39,330 bases of DNA from Terrimonas sp. (GTDB lineage: Bacteria > Bacteroidota > Bacteroidia > Chitinophagales > Chitinophagaceae), in NCBI RefSeq assembly GCF_003075435.1, contig NZ_QCZJ01000040.1, positions 1 to 39,330 on the forward strand. Direction: 5' to 3'. Position numbers and translations under genes: made by a program. The notes under the pieces are model-generated. The model had not been told where the DNA came from and made no database searches. It worked only from the letters and a program-made list of their open reading frames with translations. Positions 1 through 7,855 of this stretch are shown here, piece by piece. Position 1 is the stretch's first letter. Each line of letters starts with the position of its first letter.

Positions 1-114
1 AAAGTATTCAAAATACTGGGCGAACGATACCGTAACAGAAGAAAACGTTTTGGATTAAGAGTAAATTTAATCGCTGGCATTTACAATTATGAATTATATG
101 CCTTTTTCAATTAA
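1..114 (+). CDS. Transposase, C-terminal end only (IS5-like DDE family)
   Basis: The window opens inside a reading frame that runs 37 codons to a TAA. The visible residues include ILGERYRNRRKRFGLR followed by an N-L-I-A-G-I-Y-N stretch. This Arg/Lys-rich ending resembles the C-terminus of Bacteroidota DDE transposases of the IS5-like type, where the last helix follows the catalytic Glu. The catalytic residues lie upstream of the window, so activity cannot be judged. No clear terminal inverted repeat is seen in the following bases, but a degenerate palindrome lies just downstream (134-212). The family call rests on a short motif recognised from memory, so an untyped transposase is possible. 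Confidence 0.55.
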   Translation, partial: KVFKILGERYRNRRKRFGLRVNLIAGIYNYELYAFFN

Positions 115-133
115 TACAAGAGGTCTAATGTTT

Positions 134-212
134 TGTGCCTTTTGTGTATACTTTGTGTTTTTTGCGATCAGTTTTTTACCACAAAAAACACAAAGGTTTC
201 ACAAAGAGCGCG
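134..212. repeat. Degenerate inverted repeat of the CTTTGTG/CACAAAG type
   Basis: The arm at 151-166 (ctttgtgttttttgcg) is the reverse complement of 180-195 (cacaaaaaacacaaag) at 15 of 16 positions. Weaker pairing extends outwards to about 134 and 212. The rest of the gap between the transposase tail and the kinase gene shows no coding potential. Such CTTTGTG-rich palindromes are often seen between genes in Bacteroidota; their origin is not known to me. Confidence 0.6.
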
Positions 213-294
213 AAGTGCTGATACTGCCTGATGTTGGTCAGTCTCTTTAGCAGACCTGGTTTAGTTCCCAACAAATGGTTTTAAAACAAACATT

Positions 295-651
295 ATGAAA
301 TTGATTAAAGCTTTTACATATGCCTTGCGGGGAGTATATACTTTTTTCAGCAGCGACCCCAATGGCAAACTGGAGTTATGTTTTGCCATCATTGCTATAG
401 CAACGGGTTTTGTACTGCACATTTCAAACACCGAATGGATAGCAGTGCTCCTTTGCACCGCAATGGTTATATCGCTCGAAATGATCAATGCATCTATTGA
501 AAAACTTTGCGATATGGTTGAGCCAAATTTTCATACTACCATAAAAAGCATAAAAGATATTGCCGCAGGTGCAGTATTAGTGTCAGCCGTTGTTAGCCTT
601 ATTATCGGACTCATTATTTTTTTACCTAAAATTTTTGAACAGCTGAATTAA
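295..651 (+). CDS. dgkA: Diacylglycerol kinase family protein (DgkA-like; possibly undecaprenol kinase)
   Basis: This 118-residue integral membrane kinase would phosphorylate diacylglycerol or, as in many bacteria of this family, undecaprenol, feeding the lipid carrier of cell-envelope synthesis. The diagnostic DgkA active-site pattern E-x-x-N-x-x-x-E is present as E62-M-I-N65-A-S-I-E69. It is followed by the conserved SIKDIAAGAVL segment (about 85-95), whose K-D-x-A-A-G-A motif is typical. Three hydrophobic segments are visible (about 28-43, 48-62, 92-111). Length matches the family. The ATG at 295 is the first good start. The gene overlaps nothing and is followed after one base by the DUF1361 gene, so the two are probably co-transcribed. 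The substrate cannot be told from sequence. Confidence 0.9.
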   Translation: MKLIKAFTYALRGVYTFFSSDPNGKLELCFAIIAIATGFVLHISNTEWIAVLLCTAMVISLEMINASIEKLCDMVEPNFHTTIKSIKDIAAGAVLVSAVVSLIIGLIIFLPKIFEQLN

Positions 652-652
652 T

Positions 653-1300
653 ATGAAAAAGAAGTCATCCATAAACAGCATTTTATACCTGTCGCTATTA
701 TGCACAGTGCTGTTGATTGCCATCCGTATAATATATACCGGCAACTGGCGGTTTGCATCATTGGTATGGAATATGTTCCTGGCATTTTTGCCTTTTATAT
801 TCAGTACAACGCTCCTGAAAAAAATAAACAGATCAAAATGGATACAGTACTTCCTGCTTGCCTGTTGGTTGATTTTCCTTCCCAATGCGCCGTATATAAT
901 TACTGATTTTGTTCACCTTGATCATACACCTCCGGTCCCTTTCTGGTATGACCTTGTTATTATTTTCTGGGCAGCATGGAATGGATTGATACTCGGATTT
1001 ATCTCTTTGCTGAACATTGAGAAATTTCTTTTAGCCAGGTTCAGCAGAACGCAGGTGAATGTGATGGTATACATTTCATTAGTGCTATGCGCATTTGGTG
1101 TATATGCCGGAAGGTACCTGCGCTGGAATAGCTGGGATGTAGTTGCTAATCCGCATGAAATTTACAGGGATGTAAAATATATCGCGTTAAACCCGGAAGA
1201 TAATATGCGTACATGGGGCGTAACATTTTTATTCTCTGTGCTGATGATCATCTGTTATTATACCATTAAGCAGCTAAAGCAGGCAATGAGGGAGTTATAG
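653..1300 (+). CDS. DUF1361 family multi-pass membrane protein
   Basis: A 215-residue protein with about six hydrophobic segments. It carries the hallmark of the DUF1361 family, a WLIFLPNAPYIITDFVHL-like stretch at about 76-93 followed by a PFWYDL segment and a W-N-G-x-x-x-G-F motif. A charged RYLRWNSWD-like loop follows at about 155-163. Function is unknown for the family. The ATG lies one base after the stop of the upstream dgkA-like gene, which points to translational coupling, but a link to lipid-carrier phosphorylation is only inference. The gene ends at a strong bidirectional hairpin shared with the convergent gene. Confidence 0.85.
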   Translation: MKKKSSINSILYLSLLCTVLLIAIRIIYTGNWRFASLVWNMFLAFLPFIFSTTLLKKINRSKWIQYFLLACWLIFLPNAPYIITDFVHLDHTPPVPFWYDLVIIFWAAWNGLILGFISLLNIEKFLLARFSRTQVNVMVYISLVLCAFGVYAGRYLRWNSWDVVANPHEIYRDVKYIALNPEDNMRTWGVTFLFSVLMIICYYTIKQLKQAMREL

Positions 1301-1313
1301 GTGGAAGGAAGAA

Positions 1314-1345
1314 GGCGTAAGGTATAGGGTAGAATACCTTACGCC
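1314..1345. terminator. Bidirectional hairpin between convergent genes
   Basis: A perfect 12-bp stem, ggcgtaaggtat at 1314-1325 and ataccttacgcc at 1334-1345, encloses an 8-base loop. It sits between the stop of the DUF1361 gene (1300) and the stop of the minus-strand gene (1364). There is no long U run on either side, so it could be an intergenic repeat that doubles as a terminator. Confidence 0.55.
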
Positions 1346-1363
1346 CTATACCCTTTACCTCAC

Positions 1364-4300
1364 CTAAAAATCAAGCCCCAATGAAAAATACCAAACCGGC
1401 TTTCCGTTAAAGAACCCAGTCATTGGCCATCCGGCATCCAGTCTAAGAAAATATCCGAGTAATGTACTTCTTGCACCAAAACCATAACCGCCAACAAAAG
1501 GACCCACACCATCAGGTTTCATGGTAACCTGAATAGGTGGATTTCCATAAGTAATAGACGGGCGTTTTAATGCATTGTATTTTCCATTCCAGGCTGTACC
1601 AAGATCAATAAATTGTATGATCTGAAAATTTCTTACAAAGGCATTGTTAATTGGCCTGCTCAGCAGTGTTGTAAATACCGGCAACCTGAACTCACTGTTT
1701 AACACTATAGCATTATTGCCATTGGCAGCATTTTGCCTGTAGCCACGCATATTAACCGCCAGGGATTGATAAGCATATGTTTGATCAGGAGCAGGTTTAT
1801 TGGCATCATTAAATTTAGGCGCTATCCAGCTATCGGTGCCACCAAGAAAGTAAACAATTTTTCTGTCGCCCCAGGACAAATCAACAGCACCGCGCCCTGC
1901 CCATATAAAGTTTCTGTAGATGGGATAATAATATCTTATATCTGCGCCAAGATTATATGTTAGCCTGCCTTGCCTCTGCTTAACAAGATCAGTATTAATA
2001 TCCGTATATATTTTATAGCGCAAACCATTCCAGATATTCAGGGCAGGGTTTATGGTATTGTCATGCACATATTCAACATGTGTAAGCAATGATTTCATTA
2101 ATGTATCTCCCCATTTTGTAGACGGGTAATCTAAACTCTTGAGCGCTACCCTGTCACTCCTGTAAGCAATATTTGCCCTTATACTCCTTACCCTGTCTAA
2201 CGGGTAACTAAGGTTTACCTGGTAAATATTTGTAAACAATTTATTCGGGTAGCCATATCGCTCATCAGTATCCTGGTAAAGCGAATAATCGCTTACGGTT
2301 GACCGGTAGAAGGTCAATCCCCAGTCTAACCTTTTCCGCATATTATAAAAGCTGAACAATACATCTTTATCTGCAAGATTTAAACCTAATCTGAACCCTC
2401 CAATAAACTTAATATCTTCAAATAAATCAGAAACGCCTATACGTATAATACCATTAAGGTTAGAACTTCCGTTAGTCATATATATAGGCCCGTTGCCGCC
2501 TGCATAGGGCTGCCAGCGTGTCATCAGCACCGAATTATTGAATCCGGATACTGAGTATTCAGTAGCAAATTTCAACCGGTAGTCATACAACTTTGCATCT
2601 GATAATATAGTTTCATCTTTTACCACTTCTTCCACCTCCACTATTTTACCGGCCGCAGAAGTATCATTATCATTTTCAAACTCACTCTGAAATATATCGC
2701 CCTGCGTTTTGGTTGTGTCAATCACCTGTGGCTGATATATGGTCGCAGCTCCTTTTACAATCCGCTCCTGGTCAATCACCTTCTTCATATATTCCGTGGG
2801 CTTAACATTTACGTTTCTCTTTTTTAATGCATCCTCATTCACCCTGAGCTTATATAACATTTTCAAGTTGCCTTCCTGCCTTACTTCAGACACCTGTCCT
2901 TTATCACCTGCTATCCGTGTTTCCTGCAAGCCGCTTTGGTAGTTGGTAATAGGGAATGCATAGGCAGAATCAGTAGTAACCGTCATATATCCTATTGAAT
3001 CCGGCTCACTTTTATTCCATAACTGCAATGTAGAATCAAGCTCCTGTTTATCGGGGTTGCGCAGCAGTTCATCTCCAATCCTGTAGATCGTATCTAATCC
3101 GGCCTTCCTGCTGGTAAAAAATCCTGCATACCGGTTGGCTATTCCCATTTCATCATTCACAAACGTAAAGTGATTGGTATTGTAAGACATCGGGTAGCGA
3201 GCATTGCCTCTTTTAACATTGGTAAGCTGTGTTATCTGCCTGAACTCACTGCTGTTCCAGTTGTTTACCATAAAAATATTGAACCTGTTGTCGGAAGGCA
3301 GTACTGTATCGCTGTTGGGTGCATTGCCATAAGGCCGGTTAGAAGAAAACAATATACCTGTTTTGCCGGGGAAAGCCACAAAATTCGGATCAAGATCATC
3401 ATACACATCATTTGTTATCTGCTGCAATGTTTGTTCCTGTATTTTGTAAATGAAAATATCAGAGTGCCCGTTTTTAACCGCGCTTAATAACAGTGTGTTC
3501 TGATCGAGCATATATTTAACATCCTGCACCTGGTCCAACTCCTCCGGCAAAGCCTGCTTGGTTGTTTTTAACCGCTTCACCAGGTCGTATACAAACATGC
3601 GGATGGTTTTCTTTTCCATGTATATCACCGCCAGTCTTGTGCCTTTGGGATCCCATGCCATTTGCGGGTATGTAGGATTAATTTCATTCTGATTATCGAG
3701 CACTCCTGATTTGAGCAATATTTTTCTTTTGTATCCAAAATCTTCAAGCTCTATCCTGTAGATACCTTTTTTAAACCTCACCACCGCATATGTATTGTTT
3801 TTTGCATTAGGGTTAAGCTGAAAGCGGTAGTAGTCGAGATTTTTATCCGTTTCTTCAAGTGCAACTATATTTCCTTTAGGTGTATTTCTTCTGCCACGGA
3901 TATCCTGGTAATATTTCTCCGATTCTTTATCCATGAATTCTGCAAGCACCTCTTTAAATTTCTTTTTGGTCACTTTCATGCTTGCGGCATTCAGGCTTTT
4001 ATATATTCTTGCGAGGTAGAGAAAATAAGTAACATTATCCTTCCGGTAATTATCCGCTATATACCTCCAGAAAGCATGACCGGCCAGTTCCGGCTTGTCA
4101 AAAGCAAATTGATAAAAAGATTTATAATCTCCTGAAAGCAATGCTGATTTTAATTTGTCATCCAGCTCCGGGCTCCAGTTTTCCGCGGCATACATCACAT
4201 AGCCGTCGGTTAGCCATTTAGGTAAGTCGAGCAATGCCTGGTTACTGGCAAATTCACCAAGATCATCTCCAAACAATAAATTTTCTACCAGTGTTCTTGT

Positions 4301-4762
4301 TACACCCTGCCTTATTTGCTTTCTCAGGTTTTCATGATTGCCATCAAAGTAAACAATCATTTTATTATTAACGAACTTGGTAACACCACCGGTGTTTTGC
4401 CAGTCGATACCCAGCCCTATATTAGATTGCTGCAAATCGTTGAAGTTGTTATACACAACAATATTTATTCTCCGCTGTGAACCGTATTCAACAAAATCTT
4501 CCAGTTGCGGTAATTCTTTTTCAGCTAACTGGGCAGTATATTTTCCGAGCGCCAAACCATTCTGGCTAAAGTATACATTAAAGTTGCGCGTTTGGTAATA
4601 GCGCCACTTGAACTTTTTATACTGAACCCTGTTTTTGCCGAACTCTACCGCATTAACCTGTGCATTAACATCTATCCCCGCAAAAAATATACTGCCTGCA
4701 ATAATAAACGATCCGATATAAGAGCGAAGCCTGTTCTGTGAGATTCCCATAAATTCGTGCAT
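1364..4762 (-). CDS. Large outer-membrane protein: peptidase-MA-like domain, TolB-like propeller, C-terminal beta-barrel
   Basis: The 1132-residue product starts with a signal peptide (hydrophobic core at about 16-29, cleavage near VNAQ). Residues about 50-235 look like a peptidase-MA/gluzincin scaffold with the family's LPKWLTDGYVMY segment, but the expected HExxH is absent; the aligned stretch reads VTRTLVENLLF, so it is probably inactive. Residues about 290-560 hold WD40/TolB-like blades (for example DIFIYKIQ and ILFSSNRPYG). After a charged linker (about 610-760), the last ~350 residues alternate like an outer-membrane barrel and end in phenylalanine (SLGLDF), the usual barrel-assembly signal. 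Proteins of this build are often annotated as translocation protein TolB in Bacteroidota; true Tol function is not supported. An in-frame ATG four codons in (4750) is an equally good start. It is divergent from the MBL gene with only 42 bases between the preferred starts. Confidence 0.8.
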   Translation of the reverse strand: MHEFMGISQNRLRSYIGSFIIAGSIFFAGIDVNAQVNAVEFGKNRVQYKKFKWRYYQTRNFNVYFSQNGLALGKYTAQLAEKELPQLEDFVEYGSQRRINIVVYNNFNDLQQSNIGLGIDWQNTGGVTKFVNNKMIVYFDGNHENLRKQIRQGVTRTLVENLLFGDDLGEFASNQALLDLPKWLTDGYVMYAAENWSPELDDKLKSALLSGDYKSFYQFAFDKPELAGHAFWRYIADNYRKDNVTYFLYLARIYKSLNAASMKVTKKKFKEVLAEFMDKESEKYYQDIRGRRNTPKGNIVALEETDKNLDYYRFQLNPNAKNNTYAVVRFKKGIYRIELEDFGYKRKILLKSGVLDNQNEINPTYPQMAWDPKGTRLAVIYMEKKTIRMFVYDLVKRLKTTKQALPEELDQVQDVKYMLDQNTLLLSAVKNGHSDIFIYKIQEQTLQQITNDVYDDLDPNFVAFPGKTGILFSSNRPYGNAPNSDTVLPSDNRFNIFMVNNWNSSEFRQITQLTNVKRGNARYPMSYNTNHFTFVNDEMGIANRYAGFFTSRKAGLDTIYRIGDELLRNPDKQELDSTLQLWNKSEPDSIGYMTVTTDSAYAFPITNYQSGLQETRIAGDKGQVSEVRQEGNLKMLYKLRVNEDALKKRNVNVKPTEYMKKVIDQERIVKGAATIYQPQVIDTTKTQGDIFQSEFENDNDTSAAGKIVEVEEVVKDETILSDAKLYDYRLKFATEYSVSGFNNSVLMTRWQPYAGGNGPIYMTNGSSNLNGIIRIGVSDLFEDIKFIGGFRLGLNLADKDVLFSFYNMRKRLDWGLTFYRSTVSDYSLYQDTDERYGYPNKLFTNIYQVNLSYPLDRVRSIRANIAYRSDRVALKSLDYPSTKWGDTLMKSLLTHVEYVHDNTINPALNIWNGLRYKIYTDINTDLVKQRQGRLTYNLGADIRYYYPIYRNFIWAGRGAVDLSWGDRKIVYFLGGTDSWIAPKFNDANKPAPDQTYAYQSLAVNMRGYRQNAANGNNAIVLNSEFRLPVFTTLLSRPINNAFVRNFQIIQFIDLGTAWNGKYNALKRPSITYGNPPIQVTMKPDGVGPFVGGYGFGARSTLLGYFLRLDAGWPMTGFFNGKPVWYFSLGLDF

Positions 4763-4804
4763 TCTTATAATAAAATTAGCGTTTTAAAAGTACAAATAAT
4801 CAGG

Positions 4805-5443
4805 ATGTTAGCTGTTAAAGTTTTCATATTTAGCCCCCTGCAGGAGAATACATATATTTTGTATAATGAACATAAGGAATGCATCATTATAGATCCAGGC
4901 TGCTATTACGACTTTGAACTGGATGAATTGACTTCTTTTATAGACAATAACGGTTTAACTCCCAGGTTGTTGCTGAATACACACTGCCACCTTGATCATG
5001 TTTTCGGCAATAAGCAGATAGCGGAAAAGTACGGATTAAAACCCCACCTCCACGAAAAAGAAAAGATAGTGCTTGATAATGCCGCTATTGCCGGATTAAG
5101 ATGGAACTTACCTTTTGACAATTACGCAGGTGACGTAATATATCTACGGGAAAATGATATAGCTCGGTTGGCAGATGATGAACTGGAAGTTTTTTTTACA
5201 CCCGGGCACTCCCCGGGCAGCATTGTATTTTATTGCAAAAAACAGGGGTTTATTATTGGCGGAGATGTATTATTCAGGATGAGTATCGGCAGAACAGACC
5301 TCCCGGGCGGAGACCACCAGACCCTGTTGAACAGCATCAGGCAAAAATTATTTGTGTTGCCGGATGATGTAAAAGTATATGCAGGGCATGGCGACCCAAC
5401 AACCATTGGTTTTGAAAAACGGAATAATCCTTTTTTGAACTGA
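4805..5443 (+). CDS. Metallo-beta-lactamase-fold hydrolase (glyoxalase II-like)
   Basis: A 212-residue cytosolic hydrolase with a complete binuclear metal site: the T-H-C-H-L-D-H motif gives H60, H62, D64 and H65, followed by H135 (TPGHSPGS), D154 (IGGDVLF) and H195 (AGHGDPT). The order, spacing and length match the short glyoxalase II-like hydrolases of Bacteroidota, which may act on thioesters such as S-lactoylglutathione or related compounds. The frame stays open upstream to 4757, but that would add 16 non-conserved residues and overlap the start of the divergent gene. The family begins with a short strand like MLAVKVFIFSPLQENTY, so the ATG at 4805 is preferred. Substrate is not determined. 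Confidence 0.88.
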   Translation: MLAVKVFIFSPLQENTYILYNEHKECIIIDPGCYYDFELDELTSFIDNNGLTPRLLLNTHCHLDHVFGNKQIAEKYGLKPHLHEKEKIVLDNAAIAGLRWNLPFDNYAGDVIYLRENDIARLADDELEVFFTPGHSPGSIVFYCKKQGFIIGGDVLFRMSIGRTDLPGGDHQTLLNSIRQKLFVLPDDVKVYAGHGDPTTIGFEKRNNPFLN

Positions 5444-5552
5444 ACATTAATCTTTCTGTTATGAGCTTATAAAACCGGTAAAATACAGTACTTTTCACTA
5501 TCGCTTGAAAGATGGTAACTTCAAATTTTCGTATGCAGGTACTACTGCTATG

Positions 5553-5680
5553 GCAGATGCCTCGTACCCCGGCATGACAAACCGAAGTACTATTTTCAGC
5601 TTTAGTGTTATTGGTGAACATTAGTACAATTGTTCAACATACATTCTCCCGCCTGTCATGCCGGGGTACGAGGCATCTGC
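5553..5680. repeat. REPIN-like element: two perfect 27-bp inverted arms around a 74-bp spacer
   Basis: The 27 bases at 5553-5579 (beginning gcagatgcctcgtacc) are the exact reverse complement of 5654-5680. The 74-base spacer holds a small inner palindrome (TGAACA...TGTTCA). The arm type, a GC-rich core reading roughly ccggcatgaca at one end, resembles dispersed REP sequences I know from Bacteroidota, so the pair fits a REPIN or small non-autonomous element. It lies in the 310-base gap 5444-5753, the rest of which has no visible gene. No REP-associated tyrosine transposase is in the window. Confidence 0.7.
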
Positions 5681-5753
5681 ACGAGATTGCCGTACATGCG
5701 AAAACATGAGATGTACCCTTAAAAAACATCACAACTCAAAGCAAGGTTATAAA

Positions 5754-6074
5754 ATGGAAAAAGATCAGCTTTTTAATTTCAGGCAACCACTTGTTACTGC
5801 CGCAGGTATAATACTCGGGTTTGTTTTAAACTTTGCCACGGAACTGGTTAAAAGAGAAAGTAAAAATGATCTGATCGCCCTGCTTATTATTTTATTTACC
5901 CTTTCAGGAATAACGTTCTTAATAATTTCTTTATACCGTATACTCAACAATGATTACGACAGAGCAAACGCCCGCAGGTTTTACAGGAAAACATTGAACT
6001 GCTTTCTTGCCGGGGTAATTCTTTCGTTTGCTGGAGGAGTTATAAAAATGATCCATACCCTGTTCCTTTCATAA
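5754..6074 (+). CDS. Small three-helix membrane protein, function unknown
   Basis: Not recognised as a known family. The 106-residue product starts MEKDQLFNFRQP and has three clear hydrophobic segments: about 11-27, 37-62 and 83-104, with a charged KRESKND loop after the first and a basic YDRANARRFYRK loop between the second and third. The frame is open back to 5658, but that would begin inside the right arm of the REPIN-like repeat and give a Cys/His-rich tail unlike the rest, so the ATG at 5754 is preferred. The amidohydrolase gene follows after 17 bases and the two may share a transcript. Confidence 0.65.
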   Translation: MEKDQLFNFRQPLVTAAGIILGFVLNFATELVKRESKNDLIALLIILFTLSGITFLIISLYRILNNDYDRANARRFYRKTLNCFLAGVILSFAGGVIKMIHTLFLS

Positions 6075-6091
6075 ATAAAACTATATAGCTT

Positions 6092-7426
6092 ATGCGGGTA
6101 TTATTGTTATTCTTTTTTTTATCAGGAGGATCATTCCTTTGCCCGGCCCGGGCTCAGCAGGAGCAAAAAATTTTATTGGAGAACGTTCGGGTGTTCAATG
6201 GAAAGTCCCAGGCCGTTTCCACACCTGTGAATGTTTTAATTTCCGGCAATATTATTCAAACCATTAGTGCCGCTCCTATTGCTGTTGAAGCGGAGGTAAC
6301 TAAAATTAACGGAGGAGGCAGAACGCTGATACCGGGATTGATTGATGTGCATGTGCATATGGTTTTTGGCGCACTTACCATGCAGGATATGATGTTGCCG
6401 GATTTATCAGAAAGCTTTATTCTCGAAAAAGCAGGCGCATCAGCGCATAAAACGCTGTTGCGGGGTTTTACAAGTGTGCGGGATGTGGGCGGGCCAATAT
6501 TTCCGCTTAAAGCCGCTATTGATGGCGGAAAGCTATCCGGGCCAAGAATATGGCCATCAGGCGCTACGATTAGTCAGACTGCCGGTCACGGCGATTTCAG
6601 AACACCTGCTGAAAGATCCCGTCGCTTTTTTGGAGAACCATCCCGGGCTGAAAAATATGGCGCCACATTTATAGCTGACGGACGTGATGAAGTGCTGACA
6701 GCCGTGCGGGAAAACCTGCGTTTCGGCGCCAGCCAGATAAAGCTGATGGCCGGCGGCGGCACATCTTCTGCGTACGACCCTATAGATGTTACCCAGTATA
6801 CCTTAGATGAAATGAAAGCCGCCGTAGAAGCTGCAGAAGACTGGGGCACTTATGTAACCGTACATGCCTATACGCCGCGGACAGTACAACGCGCAATTGC
6901 TGCAGGTGTAAAATGCGTTGAGCATGGGCAACTGCTGGATGAGCCGACACTGAAGCTGATAGCTGAAAAAAAAGTCTGGCTTAGCCTTCAGAACCTTGTT
7001 GAAGATACACCTGATATGGATCCGCAAAGAAGGGCAAAGCGCAAACCCGTTATAGAAGGACAGGCAAAGATTTGGCCGCTGGCAAAAAAATATAAAATAA
7101 AGCTGGCATGGGGTACCGATTTTCTTTTTGAGCCCGAATTAAACGAGCAGCAAAATGCCTATATACTGCGCCTGCAAAAATGGTTTACCAATGCTGAAAT
7201 ATTAAAAATGGTTACGCACGATAATGCGCAACTGCTGCAATTGTCAGGCTTGAGAAGCCCATACCCCGGCAAACTGGGCGTGGTAGAAAAAGGTGCGCTT
7301 GCAGATCTGATATTGGTAGATGGTAACCCCCTTCAGGACCTTTCATTGATCGCTGATCCCGCAAACAAATTTCTGGTGATCATAAAAAACGGAAAGGTGG
7401 AGAAAAATTTGCTGGAAGGGAAATGA
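6092..7426 (+). CDS. Secreted amidohydrolase (imidazolonepropionase-like / Xaa-Pro dipeptidase-like)
   Basis: A 444-residue metal-dependent hydrolase of the amidohydrolase superfamily, exported by an N-terminal signal peptide (about 1-22, ending CPARAQ). The TIM-barrel metal ligands are all present: H87 and H89 in DVHVH, K217 in QIKLMAGGG (the probable carbamylated lysine), H258 (VTVHAY), H278 (CVEHGQ) and D343 (WGTDF). The flanking beta-sandwich is seen at both ends (NVRVFNGK and KLGVVEKGALADLILVDGNP). Members of this subgroup hydrolyse N-acyl amino acids, X-Pro dipeptides or cyclic ureides, so the substrate stays open. It lies 17 bases after the small membrane gene. No glycine-linker or truncation problem is seen. 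Confidence 0.9.
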   Translation: MRVLLLFFFLSGGSFLCPARAQQEQKILLENVRVFNGKSQAVSTPVNVLISGNIIQTISAAPIAVEAEVTKINGGGRTLIPGLIDVHVHMVFGALTMQDMMLPDLSESFILEKAGASAHKTLLRGFTSVRDVGGPIFPLKAAIDGGKLSGPRIWPSGATISQTAGHGDFRTPAERSRRFFGEPSRAEKYGATFIADGRDEVLTAVRENLRFGASQIKLMAGGGTSSAYDPIDVTQYTLDEMKAAVEAAEDWGTYVTVHAYTPRTVQRAIAAGVKCVEHGQLLDEPTLKLIAEKKVWLSLQNLVEDTPDMDPQRRAKRKPVIEGQAKIWPLAKKYKIKLAWGTDFLFEPELNEQQNAYILRLQKWFTNAEILKMVTHDNAQLLQLSGLRSPYPGKLGVVEKGALADLILVDGNPLQDLSLIADPANKFLVIIKNGKVEKNLLEGK

Positions 7427-7531
7427 GTTTGGAGAGGGTATTGATGCCTATTTGATATTTTGTAAGTTTTAAAGATGCAATCAAATGATAATCAGCCTGA
7501 CTTTATTTGATAAAATAGCAATTATGATAAT

Positions 7532-7666
7532 ATGAACGAGGTTGTTATATATCAATCCCCTGGCAATCAAACTAAAATTGATATAAAGTTTGAAGGAGAT
7601 ACCGTTTGGCTCAACCGTTTACAACTTGCAGTGCTTTTTGGGCGGGATATAAAAACCATTCCATGA
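7532..7666 (+). pseudogene. RhuM/Fic-associated N-terminal fragment, truncated after 44 codons
   Basis: The frame from ATG 7532 reads MNEVVIYQSPGNQTKID, then a F-E-G-D-T-V-W-L stretch and QLAVLFGRDIKTIP before a TGA. This matches the N-terminal DNA-binding-like module of RhuM-family virulence proteins (start M-x-E-I-V-I-Y-Q-S, then T-V-W-L-x-Q-x-Q-x-A-x-L-F), which are usually 300 residues or more. Homology stops where the family would continue with S-K-H-I-N-N. No continuation is seen in other frames downstream, so this is a deletion or recombination remnant and not a simple frameshift. The 105 bases upstream to the amidohydrolase stop show no gene. Confidence 0.6.
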
Positions 7667-7770
7667 ATGACCCCCAATTCAAATTCCAGGTCAGGAAAAA
7701 GATCATCCTCTTTCTGTCTATATTGCTTGTTGGTATTGCTGTTATCGCGTTTAATACCTGCAGGGGATAA
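7663..7770 (+). CDS. Possible 35-residue single-span membrane peptide
   Basis: An ATG overlapping the stop of the RhuM fragment (ATGA) opens a 35-codon frame ending in TAA at 7768-7770. The peptide has a basic cluster (QVRKK), one hydrophobic span (IILFLSILLVGIAVIAF) and a short N-T-C-R-G tail. This is what a small bitopic membrane protein looks like. It may equally be the start of a gene cut by the same event that truncated the RhuM gene, or chance. No family is recognised. Confidence 0.3.
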   Translation: MNDPQFKFQVRKKIILFLSILLVGIAVIAFNTCRG

Positions 7771-7799
7771 GATGCTGTTCAAAATGTGAGAATAATGAA

Positions 7800-7816
7800 T
7801 AACCCTATAAGGGTTA
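7800..7816 (-). terminator. Short hairpin downstream of the minus-strand secreted protein gene
   Basis: The palindrome taaccct-ata-agggtta lies about 40 bases beyond the stop of the minus-strand gene ending at 7856. It has no long U tract, so its role as a terminator is weak. Confidence 0.3.
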
Positions 7817-7855
7817 ATGCTGATAGCTAATAACTGATAGCTGATACCTAATACC
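7817..7855. repeat. GCTGATAGCTAATA-type short repeat
   Basis: The stretch contains gctgatagctaata and then ctgatagctgatacctaatacc, a run of variants of one short word between convergent genes. The reverse complement of the sequence at 39161-39209 carries the same words (gctgatagctaata and gctgatacct), so this is a repeat family present at least twice in the window. Confidence 0.55.

Noticed and set aside
5658-5753. Extension of the small membrane protein to an ATG at 5658
   Set aside because: That ATG lies within the right arm of the REPIN-like repeat and the extra residues do not fit a membrane protein.
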